DNA from: Mycobacterium sp. NS-7484
Lineage (GTDB): Bacteria; Actinomycetota; Actinomycetes; Mycobacteriales; Mycobacteriaceae
Length of the DNA: 46,418 bases
Reading direction: 5' to 3'
NCBI RefSeq assembly: GCF_001953975.1
Contig: NZ_MBEJ01000111.1
Span: 1-46,418, forward strand
Shown here: positions 21,747-30,054 of the stretch, piece after piece
How the letters are laid out: the number at the start of each line of letters is the position of its first letter
How positions within the stretch are numbered: position 1 is the stretch's first letter
The notes under the pieces: model-generated
Seen by the model: only the letters and a program-made list of their open reading frames with translations
The model's database searches: none
Told to the model about the DNA's origin: nothing
Program-made: the position numbers and the translations under genes

Positions 21747-23651
21747 ATGGAGATGTTCACCCAGTCACTGGACTGGGGCAACGAGATCCTGGCCTCGCTG
21801 TTCTGGGTCGCCAAGGCCTGGGTGATCGGGGCGTTCATCCTGGTCGCGACGCTCGCCGTGCTGGCTCTGGCCACCACGTGGGGCCGCCAGTTCTGGCGGG
21901 TCTCCGGAGGATATTTCGTTGGGCGCCAGAGCATTCCGGTGTGGGGACTGCTCGCGGTGTTGCTGTTGTCGGTGATGGTCTCGGTGCGCATGGACGTGCT
22001 GTTCAGCTATTACCTCAACGACCAGACCACGGCGCTGCAGGTGGCGTTCTCGGGTGCCGGCTCGGGCAATGAGGCGGTGCGCCGCTCCGGAATCGACGGC
22101 TTCTGGCGCTCGATCCTGATCTTCGGGCTGTTGATAACGGCGGATATCACCCGCACCCTGCTCGACCTGTATCTCATGCAGTACTTCATCGTTCGGTGGC
22201 GGGTGTGGCTCACCCACCGGCTCACCGGCGACTGGTTGGACGAACGGGCCTATTACCGCGGACGGTTCATCGGCGGCTTCGGCGGCACCCCGATCGACAA
22301 CCCGGATCAGCGCATCCAACAGGACATCGACGTGTTCACCACCGGCACCGGGCCCGAGACCAATACGCCCACCGTCGCAACGGCGCAGACGCTGCTGTTC
22401 GGGTCGGTGTACGCGATCGTGTCGGTGGTCGCCTTCACGCCGATCCTGTGGAATCTGGCCGGCCCGTTGACGATCCTGGGCGTGACGGTGCCCAAGGCGT
22501 TGTTCTGGATCGCGCTGCTGTGGGTGGCGGTCACGACGGTGGTGGCGTTCTGGATCGGCCGGCCGATCATCGGTTTGACGTTCCGGAACTCGTTGACCAA
22601 CGCGGCTTTCCGGTATGCGCTCGTGCGCGTTCGTGACGGTGCCGAGGCGGTCGGTTTCTATCACGGCGAACGTAGTGAACGGGGCACCCTGGCCACCCGG
22701 TTCGCCGCGGTGATCGCGAACTACCGCAGGCTGGTGTTGCGGGGCGTCGCGTTCCTGGGCTGGAACAGGTCCATCAACCAGATCATCGACCCGCTGCCGC
22801 TGATCATCCAGGCGCCCCGGCTGTTCGCCGGTCAGCTCACCTACGGCGACGTGCTGCAGTCGGCGAGCGCCTTCAACCGGGTGCAGAGTTCCCTGAGTTT
22901 CTTTCGTGCGGTGTACGACGCGTTCGCCGGCTACCGGGCGGCCGTCATCCGGCTCGACGGTCTGGTCACCGCCAACGAACAGGCAAGGGCGCTACCGTGT
23001 TTGGACACCGGGACGAGCGACAACGGCGGGGTGGAGCTCCAGGGCGTCGAGGTGCGATCACCGTCGGGCGAGCTGCTTCTCGACGGACTCGACATGCAAC
23101 TGGCCCCCGGGGAGTCGTTGGTGATCACCGGCCCGTCCGGTACCGGGAAGACAACGCTGCTGCGCAGCCTGGCCAGACTGTGGCCATACGGCTCAGGTAC
23201 GGTGCGCTATCCGGAACAGGGCGAGGTGATGTTCCTGTCCCAGCTCCCCTACGCCCCGCTCGGCGACTTGCGAACGGTGGTCTGCTATCCCGCACCGGCA
23301 GGCACCTACAGCGACGACGAGATCCGCGCGGCACTGGAGGCGGTGGCCCTCGGGAACCTGACCTGCCGGCTGGACGAGGACGCCGACTGGGCCAAAGTGC
23401 TCTCTCCCGGCGAGCAACAGCGCATCGCGTTCGCCCGCGTCCTGCTGGCCGCGCCGGCCGCGGTGTTCCTCGACGAGGCCACCTCGGCGCTCGACGCCGG
23501 CCAGCAGTACGCCCTCTACACCACGCTGCGGACTCGGCTACCGGACTGCATCGTGGTCAGTATCAGTCACCGCGACAGCGTGAACCGGCTGCACGACCGT
23601 CGCCTCGAGCTCCTCGGCGACGGCCGCTGGCAGCTCACCCAACCGGTTTAG
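21747..23651 (+). CDS. BacA/SbmA-like ABC transporter, second of a tandem pair
   Basis: This 634-residue paralogue begins 28 bp after the first copy and so is probably co-transcribed. The membrane domain fills about 1-390, with GDWLDERAYYRGRF and NPDQRIQQDIDVF aligning to the first copy. The ATPase domain has GPSGTGKTTLLRS, LSPGEQQRIAFARVLL and AVFLDEATSALDAG. A four-residue insertion (FGGT region, near 175-180) before NPDQRIQ distinguishes it. Both copies keep all ATPase motifs, so neither looks decayed. Two full-length fused proteins could form homo- or heterodimers. The TAG stop overlaps the TAA of the convergent flavoprotein gene by three bases. Confidence 0.92.
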   Translation: MEMFTQSLDWGNEILASLFWVAKAWVIGAFILVATLAVLALATTWGRQFWRVSGGYFVGRQSIPVWGLLAVLLLSVMVSVRMDVLFSYYLNDQTTALQVAFSGAGSGNEAVRRSGIDGFWRSILIFGLLITADITRTLLDLYLMQYFIVRWRVWLTHRLTGDWLDERAYYRGRFIGGFGGTPIDNPDQRIQQDIDVFTTGTGPETNTPTVATAQTLLFGSVYAIVSVVAFTPILWNLAGPLTILGVTVPKALFWIALLWVAVTTVVAFWIGRPIIGLTFRNSLTNAAFRYALVRVRDGAEAVGFYHGERSERGTLATRFAAVIANYRRLVLRGVAFLGWNRSINQIIDPLPLIIQAPRLFAGQLTYGDVLQSASAFNRVQSSLSFFRAVYDAFAGYRAAVIRLDGLVTANEQARALPCLDTGTSDNGGVELQGVEVRSPSGELLLDGLDMQLAPGESLVITGPSGTGKTTLLRSLARLWPYGSGTVRYPEQGEVMFLSQLPYAPLGDLRTVVCYPAPAGTYSDDEIRAALEAVALGNLTCRLDEDADWAKVLSPGEQQRIAFARVLLAAPAAVFLDEATSALDAGQQYALYTTLRTRLPDCIVVSISHRDSVNRLHDRRLELLGDGRWQLTQPV

Positions 23652-25141
23652 CGCGCCGCAGCGTGGGTGCCGGCGCGACGGCCGAAGAACGAGCCCTCGC
23701 CCAGCTGCACGCCGCTGGCGTATCCCTGGCCGTCCTGGGCGATGTTCGATGCGCAGGCACCCGCCGCATACAAGCCGGGAACCACGCTGCCGTCCTCACG
23801 CAGCACCTCGCCGTCGATCGACACGGTCAACCCGCCCATGGTGAAACCGGAGTACATCGCGATGCCGAGAGACAGGTCGAACGCCGCCCACGGCCCCTTG
23901 TCCTGCACCGCAACGTAATCGGACTGCTTGTGGAAGTCCGGGTCGACGCCGTCGGCGGCATTCTTGTTGTAGCGGTCCAGGGTTGCGGCCAGGTTTCCGG
24001 CCGGAATTCCCAGTGCCTCTTCGGCTTCGGCGATCGTCTCGTAACCGTCGATGAACTTGATCAGCGGCATGGCCGGCATCTCCATGTGTTCCTCGTCGAC
24101 GATGAGGTACGCCTGCTGGTCGGGCTGCTGCAGGACGAACGCCGAGGTGCGCGAGTGGTAGGAATCCTCGGCCACGAAGCGTTGACCCTGATTGTTGACG
24201 ATGACCCCGGTCAACAGGATCTCCGGCGGATACGCCGCGGCGGTGATGAACAGCTGGTCCATGCCGTTGGCCGCGCCACCGGCCGAGACACCCATTCGGA
24301 TGCCCAACCCGTCGTCGTTCGGGTTGCCCAGGATGTAGGGCTCGACCTCGCCATGGTGCTTGGTGCGACGCTTCTTGCCCAGCGCCGGCGTGTATTCGGC
24401 GACCATCTCGGGGTTCATCGCGAAGCCGCCGGCCGTGATGATGACGGATTTTGCCCTGACACAACCGGTTTCACCGAAGTGCTTCCACTTCACCCCGACC
24501 ACGGCTTTGTCCGGGCCATCGTCGACGATCAGGTTGGTGGCACCCATCTCGTAGCGGATCTCCACGCCCAGCGTCTCGGCCCGCTTCAGCAGGAGATCGA
24601 TCACCATGGCCGCCCCGCCCAGCTCGCCGGGCACCGGCACCGAGTGTCCGCGGGGAGCCGGCTTGGCCTGCTCGATGAACGGCCACACCTTCTCATTGCC
24701 CGTGTAGGACAGCCCCTCGGTGCCCGGCGGGACGACAACCTTGCCCGGGTAGTAGCTGCGTTCGAACTGAAAGCCTAGTGCCTCAAGCCAATTGAAATGC
24801 TCGACACTTCCGTCGCAGTAAGCCCGGATCTTGTCCAGGTCGGGTTCGCGCGATACCGCGACCAGGTACTTGTACATCTCCTCAGCGGTGTCAGGGTGGC
24901 CGGTGGCCTCCTGCACCGCGGTTCCCCCGCCGAGATAGAAGTGCCCGCCGGCCATCGCGGTGGTGCCGCCGGCCGCCGCAGCCTTCTCCAACACCAGAAC
25001 CCTGGCCCCGGCCGCAGCGGCGCTCACTGCCGCGCAGCCTCCGGCGATGCCGAAGCCGATCACCACGACGTCGAACTCGTCGGACCACGATGCGACATCC
25101 GCAGCCGCTAAGACCTCGGGGACCTCGGGGATTTCCTTCAC
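23648..25141 (-). CDS. FAD-dependent dehydrogenase, KstD/fumarate-reductase family (Rv1817 type)
   Basis: The GTG at 25141 overlaps the stop of the upstream VOC gene as GTGA and gives 497 residues. The FAD-binding Rossmann motif is DVVVIGFGIAGGCAAVSAA with VLVLEKAAAAGGTTAMAGG (about residues 27-65). The family C-terminal motif YAAGACASNIAQDGQGYASG lies near 460. The layout fits the flavoprotein group that includes 3-ketosteroid delta-1-dehydrogenase and fumarate reductase. The KstR-type operator before the operon favours a steroid or related alicyclic substrate. Position matches Rv1817, whose substrate is, to my knowledge, not established. I cannot confirm the KstD active-site tyrosines by eye. 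Confidence 0.9.
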   Translation of the reverse strand: MKEIPEVPEVLAAADVASWSDEFDVVVIGFGIAGGCAAVSAAAAGARVLVLEKAAAAGGTTAMAGGHFYLGGGTAVQEATGHPDTAEEMYKYLVAVSREPDLDKIRAYCDGSVEHFNWLEALGFQFERSYYPGKVVVPPGTEGLSYTGNEKVWPFIEQAKPAPRGHSVPVPGELGGAAMVIDLLLKRAETLGVEIRYEMGATNLIVDDGPDKAVVGVKWKHFGETGCVRAKSVIITAGGFAMNPEMVAEYTPALGKKRRTKHHGEVEPYILGNPNDDGLGIRMGVSAGGAANGMDQLFITAAAYPPEILLTGVIVNNQGQRFVAEDSYHSRTSAFVLQQPDQQAYLIVDEEHMEMPAMPLIKFIDGYETIAEAEEALGIPAGNLAATLDRYNKNAADGVDPDFHKQSDYVAVQDKGPWAAFDLSLGIAMYSGFTMGGLTVSIDGEVLREDGSVVPGLYAAGACASNIAQDGQGYASGVQLGEGSFFGRRAGTHAAAR

Positions 25142-25632
25142 TGCTGCTCCTGTTTCACATAGTCGAAGAACGCCCGGATCTCGGGCGGGATGTAAGCGAT
25201 TTCCAGATACGGCACCCCGGCCGCGGCCGCCGACACGTAGGCGAAGGTCATCCCGCCGGGCATCTCCCCTCGGCACACCACCGGTGACCCGTCGGTTTCG
25301 GCGTCGCGCAGTTTCGCCTCGAAGGCGCCGGGATCCTCGGCCTCGATGCAGATGTGGTGCAGCCCCGGTCCGTGCTGCTCGAGGAACTCGGTATAGACGC
25401 CTTGTCCGCGTACCGGCGAGATGAGTTCCAATTGGGTGTCACCGGCGTAGCTCAGCGAGATGTCGGCGACGAAGTCGGCGGGGCGGCCACGGTAACTACA
25501 GGTTTCGGGGGCAAAGTGCACCTCGGGCATCCGCACCCACCGCCGGGCCCCCAGCAGGGTGCTCAACGCACGTTCGGTGGCGTCGAGGTCCGCGGTCACC
25601 CAGGCAATCTGGACAGGTGTCTGGTCAGGCAT
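25138..25632 (-). CDS. VOC-family (glyoxalase/bleomycin resistance fold) protein
   Basis: The ATG at 25632 gives 164 residues; an in-frame codon 30 bases upstream is less likely because a -10 box lies between. The fold shows VQIAWVTADLDATERALSTL at the start and HHICIEAEDPGAFEAKLRD in the second half, with His and Glu positions typical of metal sites in this superfamily. VOC enzymes include epimerases, dioxygenases and lyases, and the fold alone does not pick one. It is the first gene of a two-gene unit with the KstD-like flavoprotein (4-bp overlap), so a step on the same substrate is likely, for instance a hydratase or isomerase in sterol breakdown. Confidence 0.85.
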   Translation of the reverse strand: MPDQTPVQIAWVTADLDATERALSTLLGARRWVRMPEVHFAPETCSYRGRPADFVADISLSYAGDTQLELISPVRGQGVYTEFLEQHGPGLHHICIEAEDPGAFEAKLRDAETDGSPVVCRGEMPGGMTFAYVSAAAAGVPYLEIAYIPPEIRAFFDYVKQEQQ

Positions 25633-25639
25633 CGCGATC

Positions 25640-25681
25640 AGAATATCGCCCGCCGACCGCAATGGCTAGAACGTGTTCTAG
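25640..25681 (-). promoter_or_regulatory. KstR-type operator and leaderless promoter
   Basis: TAGAACGTGTTCTA at 25667-25680 (within CTAGAACGTGTTCTAG, 25666-25681) matches the KstR consensus TNNAACNNGTTNNA with full dyad symmetry. On the minus strand TATTCT (25645-25640) fits a -10 box, seven bases before the ATG at 25632. This predicts a leaderless mRNA, with the operator centred about 42 bases upstream over the -35 region. That geometry fits repression by KstR, the cholesterol-responsive TetR regulator. KstR itself is not encoded in the window. Confidence 0.7.
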
Positions 25682-25698
25682 TTCGGTGTTTCGCCCGG

Positions 25699-26373
25699 TC
25701 AGGGCGGCCCGCCGAACAGGTTGGAGACCTGACCGGCAGCGGGGGCACCGGCGCCGCGGGCCTGCCCGCTGGCGTTCTGCCACGACACTGCCGCCGGATA
25801 GTTGCCCCACGTGCTGTTGAACATCCCGACGATGGCGGCGCGCCCGTCGGGCGTGATGACGTAGACCGGGCCGCCGGAGTCGCCCTTCTGGCTGACGATG
25901 CCGTTCGCCATGGTGAACCACCCGTTGTTGACCGCCTGAATGGTGCCGCAGGTCTCGCCGGTGACCACCCCGAAGTGACACACCGGAGCGCCCGGCGACG
26001 GCTGGAAGGCCGGGTCTTCGACGAGCATGCGTCCGCCCGGCAGGACGTTGTTGACCGCGACGTCACCGGCCAACTGGATGGTCTCCCAATCGGAGATCAT
26101 GTGGTTCGTGTCGACGGTGGCGCCATCGGGCGTGTTGTCCTGATAGGCGCCCATGTGGCCGATGAAGTTTCCGTCCCGGTCACCGACCGGACCATCGGCC
26201 CGGCAGTGCCCGGCGGTGAACCCGACGCGGCTCAACGGATCCACGAAGCCGAGCGTGCAAACGTTGGTGCCCTGGCGGATTTCCATCCCGGGGTACACCA
26301 GCGATCCCGCGGCGGCCGCCGGGGTCGGCACCGTCAAAACTGCGGCGATCGGGGCCGCAGCCAGCGCCCGCAT
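25699..26373 (-). CDS. Secreted chymotrypsin-like serine protease (Rv1815 type)
   Basis: The 224-residue protein starts with a signal peptide (MRALAAAPIAAVLTVPTPAAAAG), then YPGMEIRQGTNVCTLGFVDP. The S1 family triad is visible: His in FTAGHCRADG, Ser in QKGDSGGPVYVITPDG, and an Asp in the ATVDTN or SDWET region. Four Cys could form two disulfides. Export is by the Sec route, to the cell wall or medium. An ATG 24 bases upstream is possible, but the chosen start leaves a cleaner signal sequence. GGAGG lies 12 bases before it. The adjacent Rv1816-like TetR gene of M. tuberculosis is absent here. Whether it is active as a protease is unknown. Confidence 0.85.
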   Translation of the reverse strand: MRALAAAPIAAVLTVPTPAAAAGSLVYPGMEIRQGTNVCTLGFVDPLSRVGFTAGHCRADGPVGDRDGNFIGHMGAYQDNTPDGATVDTNHMISDWETIQLAGDVAVNNVLPGGRMLVEDPAFQPSPGAPVCHFGVVTGETCGTIQAVNNGWFTMANGIVSQKGDSGGPVYVITPDGRAAIVGMFNSTWGNYPAAVSWQNASGQARGAGAPAAGQVSNLFGGPP

Positions 26374-26423
26374 CGCATTACCAATCCTCCAGTACACGGC
26401 CGGCCCTCCCGATCGGCGGATGT

Positions 26424-26455
26424 GGGTGAAGTCACCCTACCGATATCAATATCGG
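26424..26455 (-). promoter_or_regulatory. Two adjacent palindromes in the protease promoter
   Basis: GGGTGA-AG-TCACCC (26424-26437) and CCGATAT-CA-ATATCGG (26440-26455) lie 51 to 82 bases upstream of the protease start. On the minus strand TAGGGT (26439-26434) fits a -10 box, which would put the second palindrome between the -10 and -35 positions, a usual place for a repressor. The binding protein is unknown. Confidence 0.4.
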
Positions 26456-26491
26456 CGGGCGGGCAACTTCGTTACCGGGAGTACCCAGTTC

Positions 26492-26554
26492 CGCAAGCCG
26501 AAACGACGCGCAAACCGAAACGACGATGGCCCGGACCAAAGGGGCCGGGCCATC
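26492..26554 (-). terminator. 17-bp tandem duplication and hairpin after the lectin gene
   Basis: A 17-bp unit CGCARACCGAAACGACG-like occurs twice in tandem (26492-26508 and 26509-26525, one difference). Directly beside it GATGGCCCGG (26525-26534) and CCGGGCCATC (26545-26554) form a perfect 10-bp stem with a 10-base loop, 14 bases past the stop of the minus-strand lectin gene. It lacks a U-tract but suits a GC-rich terminator. Confidence 0.5.
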
Positions 26555-26567
26555 GAGGTACAACAGG

Positions 26568-27182
26568 TCAGGGAATCGTCAAGACCTGGCCAGGGTGAAT
26601 CAGGTCAGGGTTGGCGATGCCGCTGGCATCGGCGATCTGCTGGTACTTGCTGCCGTCACCGTAGAACCGCTCGGCGATCGCCCACAGGGTGTCGCCGGAA
26701 ACCACCGTGTAGGTACGGGGCTCGGGCGCCGGCGGGGGTGGCGGCGGCGCGGCCGGCTCGGGTGCGGCGGCCGGTGCGGGCTCTTCGACAGCGGCCGGGG
26801 CCACCTCGGGCTCGGGCGCGGCGGCCTCGGGGGCCGGTGGCGGCGGCTCGGTGGTGTCGGTCTTGGACGACCAGGCCGGCCCGTCCGCGGCGTACAGCAC
26901 CAGATTCCGGTCGTCCTGGAGAACCAGTTTGACGTCCTTCTTGCCCTTGGTGTCGGTGTGCCACACCGGCTTCTCGGGGGTGTACAGCACGAAGTTGCCG
27001 TCGGTCTGCACCTCGGCGCGCACCACGTCCTGGCCGTTGGTGGAAGTTGACCAGACCGCTTTGTCACGTGCGTACAACACGAGGTTGCCGTCATCCTGCA
27101 ACGTCAACGTGTACGCGCCGTTGTTCGAGGTGATCGATCCCCCCTTCTCCAGCTTCTGCCCTTCGGTCAGTGTGTCTCCCAC
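26568..27182 (-). CDS. Bulb-type lectin plus LysM protein
   Basis: The GTG at 27182 follows AAAGGGG by seven bases and gives 204 residues. The N-terminal half is a B-lectin (monocot mannose-binding) domain with three repeats around LQDDGNLVLYA, QTDGNFVLYTP and LQDDRNLVLYA, each fitting the QxDxNxVxY mannose-site pattern. A Pro/Ala/Glu linker (about 105-150) follows. The C-terminal LysM domain reads YTVVSGDTLWAIAERFYGDG to HPGQVLTIP. It has no signal peptide or membrane span, although LysM binds peptidoglycan outside the cell. M. smegmatis has a similar mannose-binding lectin. Glycan and peptidoglycan bridging is the likely activity; the route to the surface is unclear. Confidence 0.9.
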   Translation of the reverse strand: MGDTLTEGQKLEKGGSITSNNGAYTLTLQDDGNLVLYARDKAVWSTSTNGQDVVRAEVQTDGNFVLYTPEKPVWHTDTKGKKDVKLVLQDDRNLVLYAADGPAWSSKTDTTEPPPPAPEAAAPEPEVAPAAVEEPAPAAAPEPAAPPPPPPAPEPRTYTVVSGDTLWAIAERFYGDGSKYQQIADASGIANPDLIHPGQVLTIP

Positions 27183-27451
27183 GCAATAACCCCTTTCGTG
27201 ACCAAGTTCCGGATTGTGCACCCGGTTCGGTCGAGCTTACTGATGTGCGGTTTGCTTTGGTGCCATTCGGCTCGGCTCGAATTCAAACGTCTGGCCAACA
27301 TCACCCGAACCACGCGGCGGCGGTCACGAATCGAAGCCGCGCCCCGGGCGATTCCCATGGCGGCCAACGGCTCTGGCGGAAACGGCAGGGACCGCTCGCG
27401 CGCTCTCTGCAGGGTGCACCGATCGAAGCGGTGTCGCGACGGGGGGACGCG

Positions 27452-28363
27452 CTATCGAACCGGCTGAGCGTCGGCGACCTGTGCGGGCTGCCAACCTGGT
27501 GGACCGAAGACGTAGCCCAGCCGGTCGCGCAGCCGACGCGCCCGCCGCACGTCCCGGGCGATCGCCACATATTCGTGAGTCTGCAGCGTCCAAAGGTTGA
27601 ACGTGTCCACCGGCTTCGTCAGCCCATAGCGCGGTCGGAACACCTCGGGCTGGAACGTGCCGAACATCCGGTCCCAGATGATCAGGATCCCGCCGTAGTT
27701 GCGGTCCAGGTACAACTCGTCACAGCCATGGTGCACACGGTGATGCGACGGGGTGTTGAAGATGAACTCGATTGGCCGCCAGAGCTTTCCGACCCGCTCG
27801 GTATGCACCCAGAACTGATAGACCAGGCTCACCGAGAAGCTGAAGAACACCAGCCAGGGCGGGACGCCCAACAGCGGCAAGGGAATCCAGGCCAGGATCT
27901 CGCCGCTGTTGTTCCACTTCTGGCGTAGCGCGGTGGCGAAGTTGTAGTACTCGCTGGAGTGGTGGGCCTGGTGCGTGGCCCAGATCAACCGCACCCGGTG
28001 GGCAATCCGGTGGTAGGAGTAGTACAGCAGATCCACCCCGACGAGGGCGATCAACCAGGTGTACCAGCGGTCAGCGGGCAGATGCCATGGCGCCACATAC
28101 GCGTAGATGGCGGCATAGCCCAACAACCCCAGCAGTTTCCAGGCCGACATGGTCGCCATCGACACCAAGCCCATCGAAATGCTGGTCCATGCGTCGCGCG
28201 CGTGGAACGACCCAGCGGGGGCTCGTTGCGCCTCGACGTGTTCGAGTCGACGCGCCGCGGTCCATTCCACCGCCAGCAGCAGGAGGAAGAACGGGATGGC
28301 GAAGACCACCGGATCCCGCATCGGTTCGGGCAGAAAGTCCAGGATGGACCGGATCATTTCCAT
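27452..28363 (-). CDS. erg3: Sterol desaturase/fatty acid hydroxylase family protein (Rv1814/Erg3 type)
   Basis: This 303-residue membrane enzyme has about four spans and the eight-histidine diiron pattern of the family: HRIAH (about residue 118), HQAHHS (about 132) and HHRVHHG (about 210), plus another His block near the C-terminus. Members insert oxygen or a double bond using O2 and an electron donor. Erg3 means C-5 sterol desaturase in fungi; mycobacteria do not make ergosterol, so the true substrate may be a host sterol, carotenoid or lipid. It follows a type-B esterase by 38 bp on the same strand. The ribosome binding site is weak, and an ATG six bases downstream is possible. Confidence 0.88.
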   Translation of the reverse strand: MEMIRSILDFLPEPMRDPVVFAIPFFLLLLAVEWTAARRLEHVEAQRAPAGSFHARDAWTSISMGLVSMATMSAWKLLGLLGYAAIYAYVAPWHLPADRWYTWLIALVGVDLLYYSYHRIAHRVRLIWATHQAHHSSEYYNFATALRQKWNNSGEILAWIPLPLLGVPPWLVFFSFSVSLVYQFWVHTERVGKLWRPIEFIFNTPSHHRVHHGCDELYLDRNYGGILIIWDRMFGTFQPEVFRPRYGLTKPVDTFNLWTLQTHEYVAIARDVRRARRLRDRLGYVFGPPGWQPAQVADAQPVR

Positions 28364-28401
28364 GGCAGTTTCTTTTGTCTCGGCGGATCAGCGGATTCGT
28401 G

Positions 28402-29973
28402 CTATCGGAAGTTGAGGATGCGGCTTCCCCAGGCCGTGTGTAGATGACGGTCCAGGTCGGCGACGGTTTTGTCCTGTTTGTCTATCACCAGCGTGGCGCG
28501 GTCCTCGCGGCGGTACGGCCGCCACACCGGTTCCCCGGCGGCGCCGACGGGCTCGCCCGTGCCGGCGAAGTTGACCCACCGCCGACGCACCCGGCGGGAC
28601 ACGCCTCGCCCATGCTTGAGCCCGCCCAGTTTGAACGTCGGGTCCTTGGGCCCGGCGACCAGATTGCCCCACACGTACGGCAGCTCGGTGGCGTGGGCAG
28701 CGCCGAGCCGCAGCAGCCGCAGCATCGGGGTCGTGAAATCGAAGCGGTACAGGTAAACCGGTGCCACCGCGCTGTGCCCATCGGCGAACCACAGGGTCGG
28801 CATCCGAAAACCGATGTCGCGCGCCACGCCCAGGCCGATCGCCTTGGGCCGCAGGCCGGCGTACGCCGCGGCGACCTGTGCTTCGGTCGGCAACTGCAGC
28901 CCCGGCTGCTCGTCGGCGATCGCGGCGAACATGGTTCGCAGCGACTCGGGCGTGATCGGCATCAGGGGTGACTTCATCCAACGGAACACGGTGGCCTCGT
29001 GCTCGTTGGTGCCGATGATCAGCGGCACCGGGTGGCTGCGACCGTCCCGGGCGGCTGCCACCGGATAGTCCGGGACCAGATCGCCGTCGACGATGGGCGC
29101 GAAGGCCAGCAGGCCCGGCGACTGGTTGGGAACCGCGTCGTACACCTCTTTGGCCACGGCCAGCAGCCTGGGCACCGGCACTTCCGAGAGCTGCGCGACC
29201 TCGTCGCGCCCGATGCCCAGCCGATCCAGGACCTGGGCGGTGACCGCCCTGGCGCGCTCGGTGTCGTAGACCGATGTCGCCGGGGAACTCTGCGCGATGG
29301 CGGCGCTGAACAGCCCCTCGGCGGCCGGGCTGGTGAGCAGCGTGGTGATGATGCCGCCGCCGGCCGACTCGCCGAACAGGGTCACCCGGTTCGGGTCACC
29401 GCCGAACGCCGCGATGTTGTCACGTACCCACTGCAGCGCAAACAGCACGTCGCGCAATCCCGGGTTGGTGTCGAACCGCAGCCCCTTGGCACCCGGGTGC
29501 CCGTTGAACTCCGAGAGGTCGAGGAAACCGAAGGGACCCAGCCGATAGTTGACGGTGACCACCACGATGTCGCCCTCGCCCGCCAGCACCGCACCGTCGT
29601 AGAGCGGCTGGCTTCCCGAGCCGAGTACGTAGGCGCCACCGTGGATCCAGACCATCACCGGCTTGGCGTCGCCGGCCTCGGTCCCACTGGGTGCCCAGAC
29701 GTTCAGGACGAGGCTGTCCTCGCCCTGCCGGCCGCCCAGGTCGATTGGCAGACGCGGGTCGGTGATCTGCGGGCAGACCGGCCCGGCGCCGGTCGCGTCG
29801 ACGACCTCCTGCCGACGTGGCGGCGGTTGCGGTGCGCGCCACCGCAACTCGGCGACCGGGGCCGCGGCGTAGCGAATGCCCATCCACCGCTTGGTCGTTC
29901 CGTCGTCGGTCCCGCGAACCGGGCCGTACCCGGTCTCGATGACCGGCGCACCGGCGTTGGTCGGATCGGGCAT
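28402..29973 (-). CDS. Type-B carboxylesterase
   Basis: The ATG at 29973 gives 523 residues of an alpha/beta hydrolase in the carboxylesterase/lipase type-B group. The nucleophile is Ser in TLFGESAGGGIIT. Acid and base are Glu in GTNEHEATVF and His in AAHATELPYVWGNLV. The oxyanion block is VMVWIHGGAYVLGSG, and the N-terminal block GPVRGTDDGTTKRWMGIRYA is typical. No signal peptide is seen, so it should act in the cytosol on esters of unknown nature. It probably shares a transcript with the sterol-desaturase gene downstream. Only 72 bp separate it from the divergent SMR pair. Confidence 0.9.
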   Translation of the reverse strand: MPDPTNAGAPVIETGYGPVRGTDDGTTKRWMGIRYAAAPVAELRWRAPQPPPRRQEVVDATGAGPVCPQITDPRLPIDLGGRQGEDSLVLNVWAPSGTEAGDAKPVMVWIHGGAYVLGSGSQPLYDGAVLAGEGDIVVVTVNYRLGPFGFLDLSEFNGHPGAKGLRFDTNPGLRDVLFALQWVRDNIAAFGGDPNRVTLFGESAGGGIITTLLTSPAAEGLFSAAIAQSSPATSVYDTERARAVTAQVLDRLGIGRDEVAQLSEVPVPRLLAVAKEVYDAVPNQSPGLLAFAPIVDGDLVPDYPVAAARDGRSHPVPLIIGTNEHEATVFRWMKSPLMPITPESLRTMFAAIADEQPGLQLPTEAQVAAAYAGLRPKAIGLGVARDIGFRMPTLWFADGHSAVAPVYLYRFDFTTPMLRLLRLGAAHATELPYVWGNLVAGPKDPTFKLGGLKHGRGVSRRVRRRWVNFAGTGEPVGAAGEPVWRPYRREDRATLVIDKQDKTVADLDRHLHTAWGSRILNFR

Positions 29974-30033
29974 CGGGACTCCTGGGCAAAGCTGGACGGG
30001 CTCCCCCACCGTACCCACCGGCGTGACGGGAGA

Positions 30034-30054
30034 TAAGTTTGTCCGGTGCGGACA
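30034..30054 (+). promoter_or_regulatory. Leaderless SMR promoter, GTG start in a hairpin loop
   Basis: TAAGTT (30034-30039) fits a -10 box, and the GTG start at 30046 lies seven bases after it, which predicts a leaderless mRNA. TGTCCG (30040-30045) and CGGACA (30049-30054) are perfect inverted arms with the GTG as the three-base spacer. The dyad may be an operator at the transcription start, or it may fold in the RNA. Confidence 0.45.
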
